From JAYENY01 sp964563465 (GTDB taxonomy: Bacteria > Patescibacteriota > Minisyncoccia > Minisyncoccales > PEYH01): a DNA stretch of 36,039 nucleotides. This document shows, piece after piece, positions 25,258 through 32,641 of the stretch (within the stretch, counting starts at the first letter, position 1; each line of letters opens with the position of its first letter). The notes beneath the pieces were generated by a model. The model was not told the origin of the DNA. It saw only the letters and a list, made by a program, of their open reading frames with translations, and did not search any database. The translations under genes were made by a program, and so were the position numbers. Where the stretch lies: assembly GCA_964563465.1 (NCBI GenBank), contig CAZLVZ010000003.1, positions 1-36,039 on the forward strand. Reading direction: 5' to 3'.

Positions 25258-26217
25258 TTACTTAAGGAACAATGTGCTTACAGAACGATTCTCTTGTATT
25301 CGTCTTATGGTGTCCGCAAATATTCCCGTTACAGAGATTTGTTTAAGCATTGAACTTTGTTTTTGCAGTGGTACGGTGTCACTGACTACCACTCGTTTTA
25401 GTTGAGAAGATTCTATCGTCTTGACTGCGTTGCCAGAAAATATTCCATGGATAACTCCACTCCAGACATCTTCAGCTCCTTCTTTGTGAAGTAATCCAGC
25501 GGCCTCTACAAGCGTTGTGCCAGAAGAGATTATGTCATCAATAATGATGGCAGTTTTTCCATTAACCCTTCCTATCACATTAAATACCGTTACTTTTCCA
25601 GTTTCCGGATTTCTCCTTTTTTCAATAATAGCCAACGGCGTTCCAAGCGCTTCAGCAAAAGCTCTTGCCCTTGCTGTCCCCCCAGCATCCGGAGAAACAG
25701 TTACTACGCTATTCAAATTAGGAAGGAGCTGCCTAAAATAATCGCTAAAGATAGGCAAGGCCATTAGATTGTCTGTCGGAATATCAAAAAAACCAGGTAT
25801 TGCTTCGCTATGGAGATCCATTGTGAGAACTCTATCGACTCCAGATTCTTCAATAAATTTAGCTGCTACTTTAGCGCTTATAGGCATTCTGTATGCACCT
25901 CGTTTTTCTTGTCTAGCGTAACCGAAATATGGGACTACAGCGGTTATGCTTTTTGCTGAAGCTCTCCTTAGAGCATCAATAATTAGACAAAGTTGTATCA
26001 AGTTGTCGTTCACGGGCGGACAAGTTGATTGAATAACATATATGTGATAGCCACGAACAGTCTCCTTAATTTGAACCTTAGTCTCTCCATCTGGAAATTT
26101 GCCTATTTCTGTTTCAATAATTCTTGTTTTTACAGATTCTTCCTGCAGAGAATCATGTATTTTTTGAGTGAAATCTTTACTCGCCGTTCCGCTCACCAAC
26201 CTAATTGTTCCTGCCAT
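25258..26217 (-). CDS. prs: Ribose-phosphate pyrophosphokinase (PRPP synthase)
   Basis: PRPP synthase converts ribose 5-phosphate and ATP to PRPP. The 319-aa protein has the normal length and signatures: the N-terminal FPDGETKVQI, the ATP region YFGYARQEKRGAYRMPISAK, metal-binding DLHSEAIPGFFDIP, SPDAGGTARARAFA, and the PRPP loop IIDDIISSGTTLVEAA. The start is supported by GGAGGT 5 nt before the ATG. GC is higher than in flanking genes (31 of 60 at 25621-25680). It is divergent from grpE with abutting -35 boxes. Its product feeds HPRT at 17076. Confidence 0.97.
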   Translation of the reverse strand: MAGTIRLVSGTASKDFTQKIHDSLQEESVKTRIIETEIGKFPDGETKVQIKETVRGYHIYVIQSTCPPVNDNLIQLCLIIDALRRASAKSITAVVPYFGYARQEKRGAYRMPISAKVAAKFIEESGVDRVLTMDLHSEAIPGFFDIPTDNLMALPIFSDYFRQLLPNLNSVVTVSPDAGGTARARAFAEALGTPLAIIEKRRNPETGKVTVFNVIGRVNGKTAIIIDDIISSGTTLVEAAGLLHKEGAEDVWSGVIHGIFSGNAVKTIESSQLKRVVVSDTVPLQKQSSMLKQISVTGIFADTIRRIQENRSVSTLFLK

Positions 26218-26268
26218 TTGGAACCTCCTATTTTATAGATTAATTTGAAAGAGCTTTTTTCAATTTGA

Positions 26269-26297
26269 ATTTAACATTAATTCTTTGATTTTGTCAA
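26269..26297 (-). promoter_or_regulatory. Promoter of prs
   Basis: On the minus strand TTGACA (26297-26292), a 17-nt spacer and TTAAAT (26274-26269) give a leader of about 45 nt with GGAGGT. Confidence 0.75.
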
Positions 26298-26300
26298 TTC

Positions 26301-26328
26301 TTGACAAATAGGTTTATCGGTGTAAAAT
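26301..26328 (+). promoter_or_regulatory. Promoter of grpE-dnaK-dnaJ
   Basis: TTGACA (26301-26306), 16-nt spacer and TAAAAT (26323-26328). Its -35 is 3 bp from the prs -35, forming the perfect inverted repeat TTTGTCAA-TTC-TTGACAAA (26290-26308). No CIRCE element (TTAGCACTC inverted repeat) is seen, so HrcA control is not supported. Confidence 0.8.
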
Positions 26329-26354
26329 AAAAAGACTTGTTTAAAATATATTTT

Positions 26355-26870
26355 ATGAAAAATAAAACGGAAAACAATAAAGACAAAAAATCAAAAGAAA
26401 AAAATAGCGGATTATCTAAGAAGTTTAAAAAAATTCAGCAAGAAAAAGACGAATATTTGGGTCTTTTACAAAGGTGTAAGGCTGATTTTTTGAATTACAA
26501 AATGGGAGAAGGAGAACGGCTTAAGCAACTCATTGATTACGAAAAAGAAGAATGGGTCTTGGAACTGTTATCTATTTTAGATTATTTTGAGAAAGCAAGA
26601 GAAGAGATTCCAAAAAAAGATAAAGATTCTTTAGTTTTAGAAGGATTTTTACAAATCCAGAGATATTTTGAGAATTTTTTAAAGAAACAAGGCATTGAAG
26701 AAATAGAAGTTAAAAAGGGTGTGAAATTTAATCCTAATTTCGAAGAAGTTATAGAGACCGTGGAGGATAACAAAAAAGAAGATGGAACAATTTTAGAAAT
26801 TATTCAGAAAGGTTATAAATATGGCGACAAGATTATTCGTCCAACTCGCGTGAAGGTGTCAAAAAAATAA
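26355..26870 (+). CDS. grpE: GrpE nucleotide exchange factor
   Basis: GrpE releases ADP from DnaK. The 171-aa product has a charged, disordered start, a long coiled coil (about 20-75), and the family signature near the C-terminus: GVKFNPNFEEVIETVEDN, GTILEIIQKGYKYGDKIIRPTRVKVSK. It is directly followed by dnaK and dnaJ. The ATG at 26355 is used; an in-frame TTG at 26337 lies 8 nt after the -10 box and could be a leaderless start adding six residues. No Shine-Dalgarno precedes either. Confidence 0.93.
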   Translation: MKNKTENNKDKKSKEKNSGLSKKFKKIQQEKDEYLGLLQRCKADFLNYKMGEGERLKQLIDYEKEEWVLELLSILDYFEKAREEIPKKDKDSLVLEGFLQIQRYFENFLKKQGIEEIEVKKGVKFNPNFEEVIETVEDNKKEDGTILEIIQKGYKYGDKIIRPTRVKVSKK

Positions 26871-26899
26871 ATAACAAATAATTAATTATTGAAAAAAAT

Positions 26900-28855
26900 A
26901 TGTCAAAAATTTTAGGTATTGACCTTGGAACAACTAATTCAGCAATGGCAGCCATTATTGACGGCGAGCCAAAGATTATAGATAACAAAGAGGGCTCAAG
27001 AGTTACTCCTTCAATAACTGCTATTACTAAAAATAAAGAAAGATTGGTTGGAGTCATAGCTAAGCGCCAACAGATTACTAATCCAGAAAATACGATTTTT
27101 TCTGTTAAACGACTAATAGGTAGAAAATTTTCTGATGCAGATGTTCAAAAAGATTTAAAGCTTTTACCTTACGAGATAAAAGAAGCAAGCGATGGGGGAG
27201 TAGAGATAAAAATGGGAGAAAAGTGGTATCGTCCCTTTGAAATATCAGCTATGATTTTACAAAAGTTGAAACAGGATGCAGAAGATAGATTGGGAGAAAA
27301 GATTGATGAAGTTATTATTACCTGTCCTGCCTATTTTGATGATTCTCAAAGAAAGGCAACTAAAGTTGCTGGAGAGATTGCTGGCTTTAAGGTAAGGAGA
27401 GTGATTAACGAACCAACGGCTGCTGCTTTGGCCTATGGATTGACCAAAAAAATAGAACAACAAATAGTAGTTTATGATTTTGGCGGAGGCACATTTGATA
27501 TTTCTATATTAGATGTTAGTGAAGATACGGTAGAAGTTAAGGCTACAAATGGTAATACTCATTTAGGTGGAGATGATTTTGACCAAAAAATTATTGATTG
27601 GTTGGTAAAACAGTTTGAGAAGGACCAAGGTATTGATTTATCAAAGGATAAATTAGCGTTACAGCGATTGAAGGAAGCAGCGGAGAAAGCGAAAATAGAA
27701 CTTTCTACGGCAATGGAGACAGATATTAATCTTCCCTTCATAACTTCAGGCACCTCGGGTCCGAAGCATTTGGATTACAAATTATCACGAGCGCAATTTG
27801 AAGACATGGTTAAAGAATATATCACTTCATCCATTGATTTGGTTAAAAAGACGCTTAAAGACGCCGAATTTGAGACAAAGGATATTGATGAAATTGTTTT
27901 AGTTGGGGGTCAAACACGAATGCCTAAGATTCAAGAGGAAATTAAGAATCTTTTAGGTAAAGAAGCGCGTAGAGATATTAATCCAGATGAGGTTGTGGCA
28001 GTGGGAGCATCCATACAAGCAGGCATTTTACAGGGAGAAATGAAAGATGTTCTACTTTTAGATGTTATTCCTCTTTCTCTAGGCATAGAAACTTTAGGAG
28101 GAGTAAACACTGTTCTTATTGCTAAGAACACAACCATCCCAACTTCTAAAAAACAAATTTTTTCAACTGCAGCCGACGGTCAGCCTTCTGTAGAAATTAG
28201 AGTTTTACAAGGTGAAAGACCAATGGCAAACGATAGCAAACAATTAGGTAGGTTTATCTTAGACGGTATTCCTTCTGCTCCTCGTGGCATTCCACAGATT
28301 GAAGTTGTTTTTGAGATTGATGCTAATGGAATTTTACAAGTTTCAGCCAAAGATAAGGGCACTGGAAAAGAACAGTCAATTAAGATTGAAAGTTCTTGCG
28401 GAGCTTCAAAAGAAGAAGTAGAGAAAATGAAAAAAGAGGCAGAGATTAACGCAGAAGAAGATAAGAAAAAGAAGGGACTAATTGAGGTGAGAAATCAAGC
28501 AGAAGCATTAATTTATAGTTCCGAAAGAACAATTCAAGAAGCGAAGGATAAAATTTCAGCTGACATTAAGAAAGATATTGAAGAGAAGATAAGCGGGCTT
28601 AAAAAAGCCAAGGAAGGCGATGACATTGAAGAAATCAAAAAATTATCAGAGGAACTTTCTCAAGTAGCTCAAAAAGCCGGAGCCGAGCTTTATAAAGAAC
28701 AACAAAATCAACAGTCGCAAGCACAAGAGAAAAAAGAAGAACCAAAAGCCGAAGAGGGAGAAGTGACAGAAGACAAAAAAGAAGAAGAAGATAAAAAAGA
28801 GAACGAAGACAAAAAAGAAGACGAAGACAAAAAAGAAGAAGATAAAAAAGATTAA
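26900..28855 (+). CDS. dnaK: Chaperone DnaK (Hsp70)
   Basis: The 651-aa Hsp70 has the ATPase domain with GIDLGTTNSAMA, VYDFGGGTFDISILD, INEPTAAALAYG and VLVGGQTRMPKI, a substrate-binding domain (about 385-500; DVIPLSLGIETLGG), and the helical lid. The last 45 residues are an unusual low-complexity tail made almost only of Lys, Glu and Asp (EDKKE repeats) ending KKEEDKKD instead of the usual short EEVD-like or DDKK end. It sits 29 nt after grpE and 16 nt before dnaJ, one operon. It starts without Shine-Dalgarno. Confidence 0.98.
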   Translation: MSKILGIDLGTTNSAMAAIIDGEPKIIDNKEGSRVTPSITAITKNKERLVGVIAKRQQITNPENTIFSVKRLIGRKFSDADVQKDLKLLPYEIKEASDGGVEIKMGEKWYRPFEISAMILQKLKQDAEDRLGEKIDEVIITCPAYFDDSQRKATKVAGEIAGFKVRRVINEPTAAALAYGLTKKIEQQIVVYDFGGGTFDISILDVSEDTVEVKATNGNTHLGGDDFDQKIIDWLVKQFEKDQGIDLSKDKLALQRLKEAAEKAKIELSTAMETDINLPFITSGTSGPKHLDYKLSRAQFEDMVKEYITSSIDLVKKTLKDAEFETKDIDEIVLVGGQTRMPKIQEEIKNLLGKEARRDINPDEVVAVGASIQAGILQGEMKDVLLLDVIPLSLGIETLGGVNTVLIAKNTTIPTSKKQIFSTAADGQPSVEIRVLQGERPMANDSKQLGRFILDGIPSAPRGIPQIEVVFEIDANGILQVSAKDKGTGKEQSIKIESSCGASKEEVEKMKKEAEINAEEDKKKKGLIEVRNQAEALIYSSERTIQEAKDKISADIKKDIEEKISGLKKAKEGDDIEEIKKLSEELSQVAQKAGAELYKEQQNQQSQAQEKKEEPKAEEGEVTEDKKEEEDKKENEDKKEDEDKKEEDKKD

Positions 28856-28871
28856 ATTTAACAAATAATCA

Positions 28872-29975
28872 ATGTCCGAAGATTATTATAAAATTTTAGG
28901 TGTTTCTCGTGATGCTTCTGAGATAGACATAAAGAAAGCGTTTCGTCGTTTAGCTCACCAGCATCATCCAGACAAGGGAGGAGATGAAAAAATGTTTCAT
29001 AAAATTAATGAGGCATATCAGGTTCTCTCAAACAAGAAAAAAAGAAAACAATACGATCAATTTGGGGGTGCTTTTGAAGGAATGGGTCAAGGCGGATTTC
29101 CTGGGGGAAATGCTGGTTTTGATTTTGGTTCTTTTCGGCAGGAAGCGCAAAATGCTGGTAGAGCATCAAATTTTGACAATCTTGGAGATATATTTGAAGA
29201 ATTTTTCGGAGCCGGGATGGGACGCAGAAAAGATGATATAAGGAGGGGAGACGATATTCAGATTGACACAGAGGTTGATTTAAAAGATGTTTTGTCTTCT
29301 CAAAAACGGGAATTTTCTATCTATAAATATGAAGTTTGTTCTCGATGCAACGGAACTGGCGCAGAACCAGGGGTTAAGATTAAACAATGTCCAACTTGCA
29401 GAGGCGAGGGTCAAGTTCAACAAATGAAAAAAACTATTTTTGGGACCATTACTCACTCAACGGTTTGTCCAGCTTGTGGGGGAGAGGGAAAGATTCCAGA
29501 AAAGGTTTGTAATGTTTGTAAGGGAGATGGTAGAGTTAAAAAAGATGAAAAAATAGCGGTTGTTATTCCAGCAGGAATAGATTCTGGTCAGGTTTTAAAA
29601 ATTAAAGGGGCTGGTGATGCAGGGAAAAAGAATGGTCCAGCCGGTGACTTATATCTTCGTGTTTTTGTAAAAAAACATCCTATTTTTGAAAGAAAGGTGG
29701 ATGATTTATACACAACAACACAAATCCAGTTTTCTGATGCTGTTTTAGGTGGGGAAATTGAAATACCAAGTTTAGAAAATAATAAAGAGATTTTTTTGAA
29801 AGTGCCTGCAGGAACAATTTCTGGGAAAATGTTTCGCATTTCCAATAAAGGTATTCCAAGATTTTCTAGTTATGGCATGGGTGATCTTTATGTCAAAGTA
29901 AAAGTAAATACTCCGAAACGATTAACAAAAAAGCAGAAAAACTTGTTAAAAGAATTGCGTAAAGAGGGATTATAA
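28872..29975 (+). CDS. dnaJ: Chaperone DnaJ (type I Hsp40)
   Basis: The 367-aa co-chaperone stimulates DnaK ATPase and delivers clients. The J domain carries H32-P-D34, followed by a Gly/Phe-rich linker (about 67-125), four CxxCxGxG zinc motifs (CSRCNGTG, CPTCRGEG, CPACGGEG, CNVCKGDG) and the C-terminal substrate domains. Everything expected of type I DnaJ is present and in order. It ends 8 nt before tRNA-Lys; the transcript probably continues to the terminator at 30073. Confidence 0.97.
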   Translation: MSEDYYKILGVSRDASEIDIKKAFRRLAHQHHPDKGGDEKMFHKINEAYQVLSNKKKRKQYDQFGGAFEGMGQGGFPGGNAGFDFGSFRQEAQNAGRASNFDNLGDIFEEFFGAGMGRRKDDIRRGDDIQIDTEVDLKDVLSSQKREFSIYKYEVCSRCNGTGAEPGVKIKQCPTCRGEGQVQQMKKTIFGTITHSTVCPACGGEGKIPEKVCNVCKGDGRVKKDEKIAVVIPAGIDSGQVLKIKGAGDAGKKNGPAGDLYLRVFVKKHPIFERKVDDLYTTTQIQFSDAVLGGEIEIPSLENNKEIFLKVPAGTISGKMFRISNKGIPRFSSYGMGDLYVKVKVNTPKRLTKKQKNLLKELRKEGL

Positions 29976-29983
29976 TTATTATT

Positions 29984-30056
29984 GCCCCCATAACTCAATT
30001 GGTAGAGTAACTCCCTTTTAAGGAGGATGTTCCAAGTTCGAGTCTTGGTGGGGGCA
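29984..30056 (+). tRNA. tRNA-Lys (anticodon UUU)
   Basis: The acceptor GCCCCCA pairs with TGGGGGC; the D stem is ACTC/GAGT; the anticodon loop CTTTTAA reads UUU; the T arm is CCAAG-TTCGAGT-CTTGG; the discriminator is A and CCA is not encoded. It lies 8 nt after dnaJ and directly upstream of the defence-like island. Confidence 0.95.
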
Positions 30057-30072
30057 CAAAAATTCCACAATT

Positions 30073-30104
30073 AAAAAACAGCCGTTGAGCTGTTTTTTGT
30101 TTAC
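30073..30104 (+). terminator. Rho-independent terminator after tRNA-Lys
   Basis: A 10-bp stem AAAAAACAGC/GCTGTTTTTT (30073-30082 and 30089-30098) with a 6-nt loop and a trailing T-rich stretch. It closes the grpE-dnaK-dnaJ-tRNA unit. Confidence 0.85.
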
Positions 30105-30160
30105 TTTTCTCCTTCGACATTATAAGCTAAAGATAGACTTGTACTATTATAGAGTTAACT

Positions 30161-30238
30161 ATGGATAAGATTAATCTAATTGAAAACAAAAGAACGAAAC
30201 ACTATCAATACATTAAATGGGATAAATTTTTGCTTTAA
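30161..30238 (+). CDS. Possible 25-aa ORF or gene remnant
   Basis: A short ORF (MDKINLIENKRTKHY...) lies in the 220-nt space between the tRNA terminator and the methyltransferase gene. TATAGA ends 7 nt before its ATG, the spacing seen at other leaderless candidates. I do not recognise the product. It may be a remnant at an island boundary, or chance. Nothing else is evident in this space. Confidence 0.2.
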   Translation: MDKINLIENKRTKHYQYIKWDKFLL

Positions 30239-30277
30239 AAAATACTGTTTTTTGGTTTTATTAAAGAAAAAATAAAG

Positions 30278-30940
30278 ATGATAAATACTAGATCAAAAAA
30301 AAGAGTTAGAGATTATGGAGAGGTTCTTACGCCGAAGTTTATAGTTAATGATATGCTTGATTTAGTAAAGGAGGAAACTGAGAACATTAATTCTCGTTTT
30401 TTGGAGCCAGCTTGTGGTGATGGGAATTTTTTAATAAAAATTTTAGAAAGAAAATTAGAGGTTGTTAAAAGAGTTTATAAAAAGAGCCAATTTGATTATG
30501 AGATAAATTCCTTAGTGGCTGTTAGTAATATTTATGGAGTGGAGTTGCTTGACGATAATGTGCAACTTGCACGAAAGAGGCTTTACAGTTTTTTTCTAAA
30601 TGAGTACGAAAAACTTTATAAGGAAAAAATAAATAGTGAATTTTTGAAAAGTATTATATATATTTTAGAAAGAAATACACTACAAGGAGATGCGCTTACT
30701 TTAAGAAACCATGAGGGCAAGCCAGTTGTTTTTTCAGAATGGTCGCTCATAAATGGAATAAAAATAAAAAGAAAAGATTTTCAATTTATTGATCTTGCAG
30801 AGTTCAACCCTAAAACTCCACCCTTACCAATGTATTCTGTCCGCGAAATTTCAGATACAGGAGAAAAAGTTTTTACACCTAAGCCAATTAAAGATTTTCC
30901 AATAGTAAATTTTATGAATATATATAGAGCCTATGAATGA
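30278..30940 (+). CDS. Small SAM-dependent DNA methyltransferase-like protein
   Basis: The 220-aa protein starts with YGEVLTP (13-19), typical of N6-adenine methyltransferases of restriction-modification systems, then motif I FLEPACGDGNF (41-51) and the ribose-binding acid in YGVELLDDN (86-94). No (D/N)PP(Y/F) motif IV is present; NPKTPPLP near 166 does not have the right spacing. It may therefore be a SAM-binding subunit or a reduced methylase working with the next protein, whose ATG overlaps its stop by 8 nt. It is the first large gene of the island. Confidence 0.75.
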   Translation: MINTRSKKRVRDYGEVLTPKFIVNDMLDLVKEETENINSRFLEPACGDGNFLIKILERKLEVVKRVYKKSQFDYEINSLVAVSNIYGVELLDDNVQLARKRLYSFFLNEYEKLYKEKINSEFLKSIIYILERNTLQGDALTLRNHEGKPVVFSEWSLINGIKIKRKDFQFIDLAEFNPKTPPLPMYSVREISDTGEKVFTPKPIKDFPIVNFMNIYRAYE

Positions 30941-31513
30941 AATAAAAAAAAATTATAATCCTGATGTGTTAGACGCACTTGCAAACCTTAGCAATGACGA
31001 GGTGTTTACACCGCCCAAAATTGTCAATAATATTTTAGACATATTGCCAAAGAAAATATGGAGTGACAAAAATGTAACATTTCTTGATCCAGCCACAAAG
31101 TCTGGAGTGTTTTTAAGAGAAATTGCAAAAAGACTCATAGATGGTCTTGAACAAGAAATTCCTGACTTGAAGAAAAGGCTTAATCATATTTATACAAAAC
31201 AGCTTTTTGGGATTGGTATTACAGAGTTAACATCACTATCGTCTCGTAGAAGCTTATATTGTTCAAGGTTGGCTAACGGAAAATATTCAATTTGTACAGA
31301 TTTTAATGACGAAAAAGGAAATATAAGATTTGAAAGAATTGAGCATGTTTGGAAAAATAAAAGATGTAAATTTTGTGGGGCGAGTAAAAGTGAATACGAT
31401 AGAGATAAAGAATTAGAAACTCACGCTTATGAATTTATACACAAAGCACCAGAAGAAATTATTAATTTATTTAATAAAAAAAATATGAAATTTGATGTAA
31501 TAATTGGAAATCC
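30933..31513 (+). CDS. Eco57I-like DNA methyltransferase, 3' part lost in an N gap
   Basis: The readable part (about 194 residues) has DEVFTP (22-27), motif I FLDPATKSGVF (50-60), a CKFC pair (about 148-151) that may be half of a zinc site, and motif IV beginning F187-D-V-I-I-G-N-P. The scaffold then enters 100 N, so the NPPY is cut in mid-motif and the C-terminus is unknown. The family is the N6-adenine methylases of Eco57I/type ISP-like systems. It overlaps the first methyltransferase by ATGAATGA, implying coupled translation. Confidence 0.85.
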
Positions 31514-31613
31514 NNNNNNNNNNNNNNNNNNNNNNNNNNNNNNNNNNNNNNNNNNNNNNNNNNNNNNNNNNNNNNNNNNNNNNNNNNNNNNNNNNNNNNN
31601 NNNNNNNNNNNNN
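31514..31613. other. Assembly gap (100 N)
   Basis: Exactly 100 undetermined bases, the usual placeholder for a scaffold join of unknown length. The missing stretch should hold the rest of the methyltransferase and perhaps further genes. Confidence 0.99.
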
Positions 31614-31620
31614 AATAATT

Positions 31621-32631
31621 ATGACTAAAAAAAATACAACAAAAAATGAATTGACCGAATTTTTGCTTTACACTTCTCCAGATGGTGATGTAAAAGTGGA
31701 AGCTTTCTTGCATAATGAAAATATTTGGTTAACTCAAAAACGAATAGGAGAACTTTTTGGAGTAGTTAAATCAACTATTAGCGAACATTTAACAAATATT
31801 TTTGAAAGCAAAGAATTGGATAAAAATTCAGTTGTTCGGAAATTCCGAACAACTGCCAGTGACGGTAAAAAATATGAAGTTAAGTTTTATAACCTAGACG
31901 CTATTTTGTCTGTTGGTTATCGCGTTAACTCCAGTCGTGCTACACAATTTCGTATTTGGGCAAATAAAGTTTTAAAAGAATACATTATTAAAGGTTTTAC
32001 AATGGATGACGAGCGACTCAAGAACGGTCAGTATTTTGAGAAAGATTATTTTCAAGAGCTTTTAGAACGGGTTAGGTCGATCAGGACTAGCGAAAGAAGA
32101 ATTTATTTGCAAATTACCGATATATTTGCGGAATGCAGTATTGATTATAAGAAAAATTCAGATATCGCGAGAGATTTTTTCGCAATTGTCCAAAATAAAT
32201 TTCATTTTGCAATAACTGGCAAAACCGCAGCGGAAATTGTTCACAAAACAGCAGATGCTAAAAAAGAAAAAATGGGGCTTTTATCTTGGAGAAATTCTCC
32301 AAAGGGCAGAATTTTAAAATCGGATACAGTCGTCGCAAAAAATTACTTAGAAGAAGCGGAAATAAAAAAATTGGAGAGAACTGTTTCCAATTATTTTGAT
32401 TATATTGAAAGAATGATTGAAGCTCGTACAATTTTTACAATGGAAAAATTAGCTGAGTCCATAAATAAATTTTTACAATTCAATAAGTATAAAATTTTGA
32501 GCGAGAAAGGAAAAATTTCTCACCAAGAAGCGGAGAAAAAAGCATTTAAGGAATATAATGAATTTAATAAGACCCAAAAAATAGATTCTGATTTTGAAAA
32601 ACAAATTAAAAAACTAAAATCAAAAAAATAA
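31621..32631 (+). CDS. RhuM-family protein
   Basis: The 336-aa protein matches the Virulence_RhuM family: a helix-turn-helix-like start (WLTQKRIGELFGVVKSTISEHL, about 36-57), the SVVRKFRTTASDGKKYEVKFYNLDAILSVGYRVNS block, RIWANKVLKEYIIKGF, and a helical C-terminal half with FHFAITGKTAAEIV. RhuM was named from Salmonella SPI-3; its biochemical role is unknown, and it is frequent inside restriction-modification loci, as here. The ATG is 8 nt after the N gap and no upstream promoter can be seen. The start is supported by homologous N-terminal layout. Confidence 0.85.
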   Translation: MTKKNTTKNELTEFLLYTSPDGDVKVEAFLHNENIWLTQKRIGELFGVVKSTISEHLTNIFESKELDKNSVVRKFRTTASDGKKYEVKFYNLDAILSVGYRVNSSRATQFRIWANKVLKEYIIKGFTMDDERLKNGQYFEKDYFQELLERVRSIRTSERRIYLQITDIFAECSIDYKKNSDIARDFFAIVQNKFHFAITGKTAAEIVHKTADAKKEKMGLLSWRNSPKGRILKSDTVVAKNYLEEAEIKKLERTVSNYFDYIERMIEARTIFTMEKLAESINKFLQFNKYKILSEKGKISHQEAEKKAFKEYNEFNKTQKIDSDFEKQIKKLKSKK

Positions 32632-32641
32632 TTAGTAGAGC

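Noticed and set aside
26250..26355. CIRCE/HrcA operator before grpE
   Set aside because: No TTAGCACTC-N9-GAGTGCTAA; the inverted repeat present is explained by two facing -35 boxes.
28646..28864. 72-aa Phe-rich frame on the minus strand
   Set aside because: Mirror of the Lys/Glu repeat tail of dnaK; no start signal.
30278..31513. One methyltransferase broken by a frameshift
   Set aside because: Each frame has its own (Y/D)EV(L/F)TP and SAM motif I, and stop and start overlap as ATGAATGA, typical of two coupled genes.
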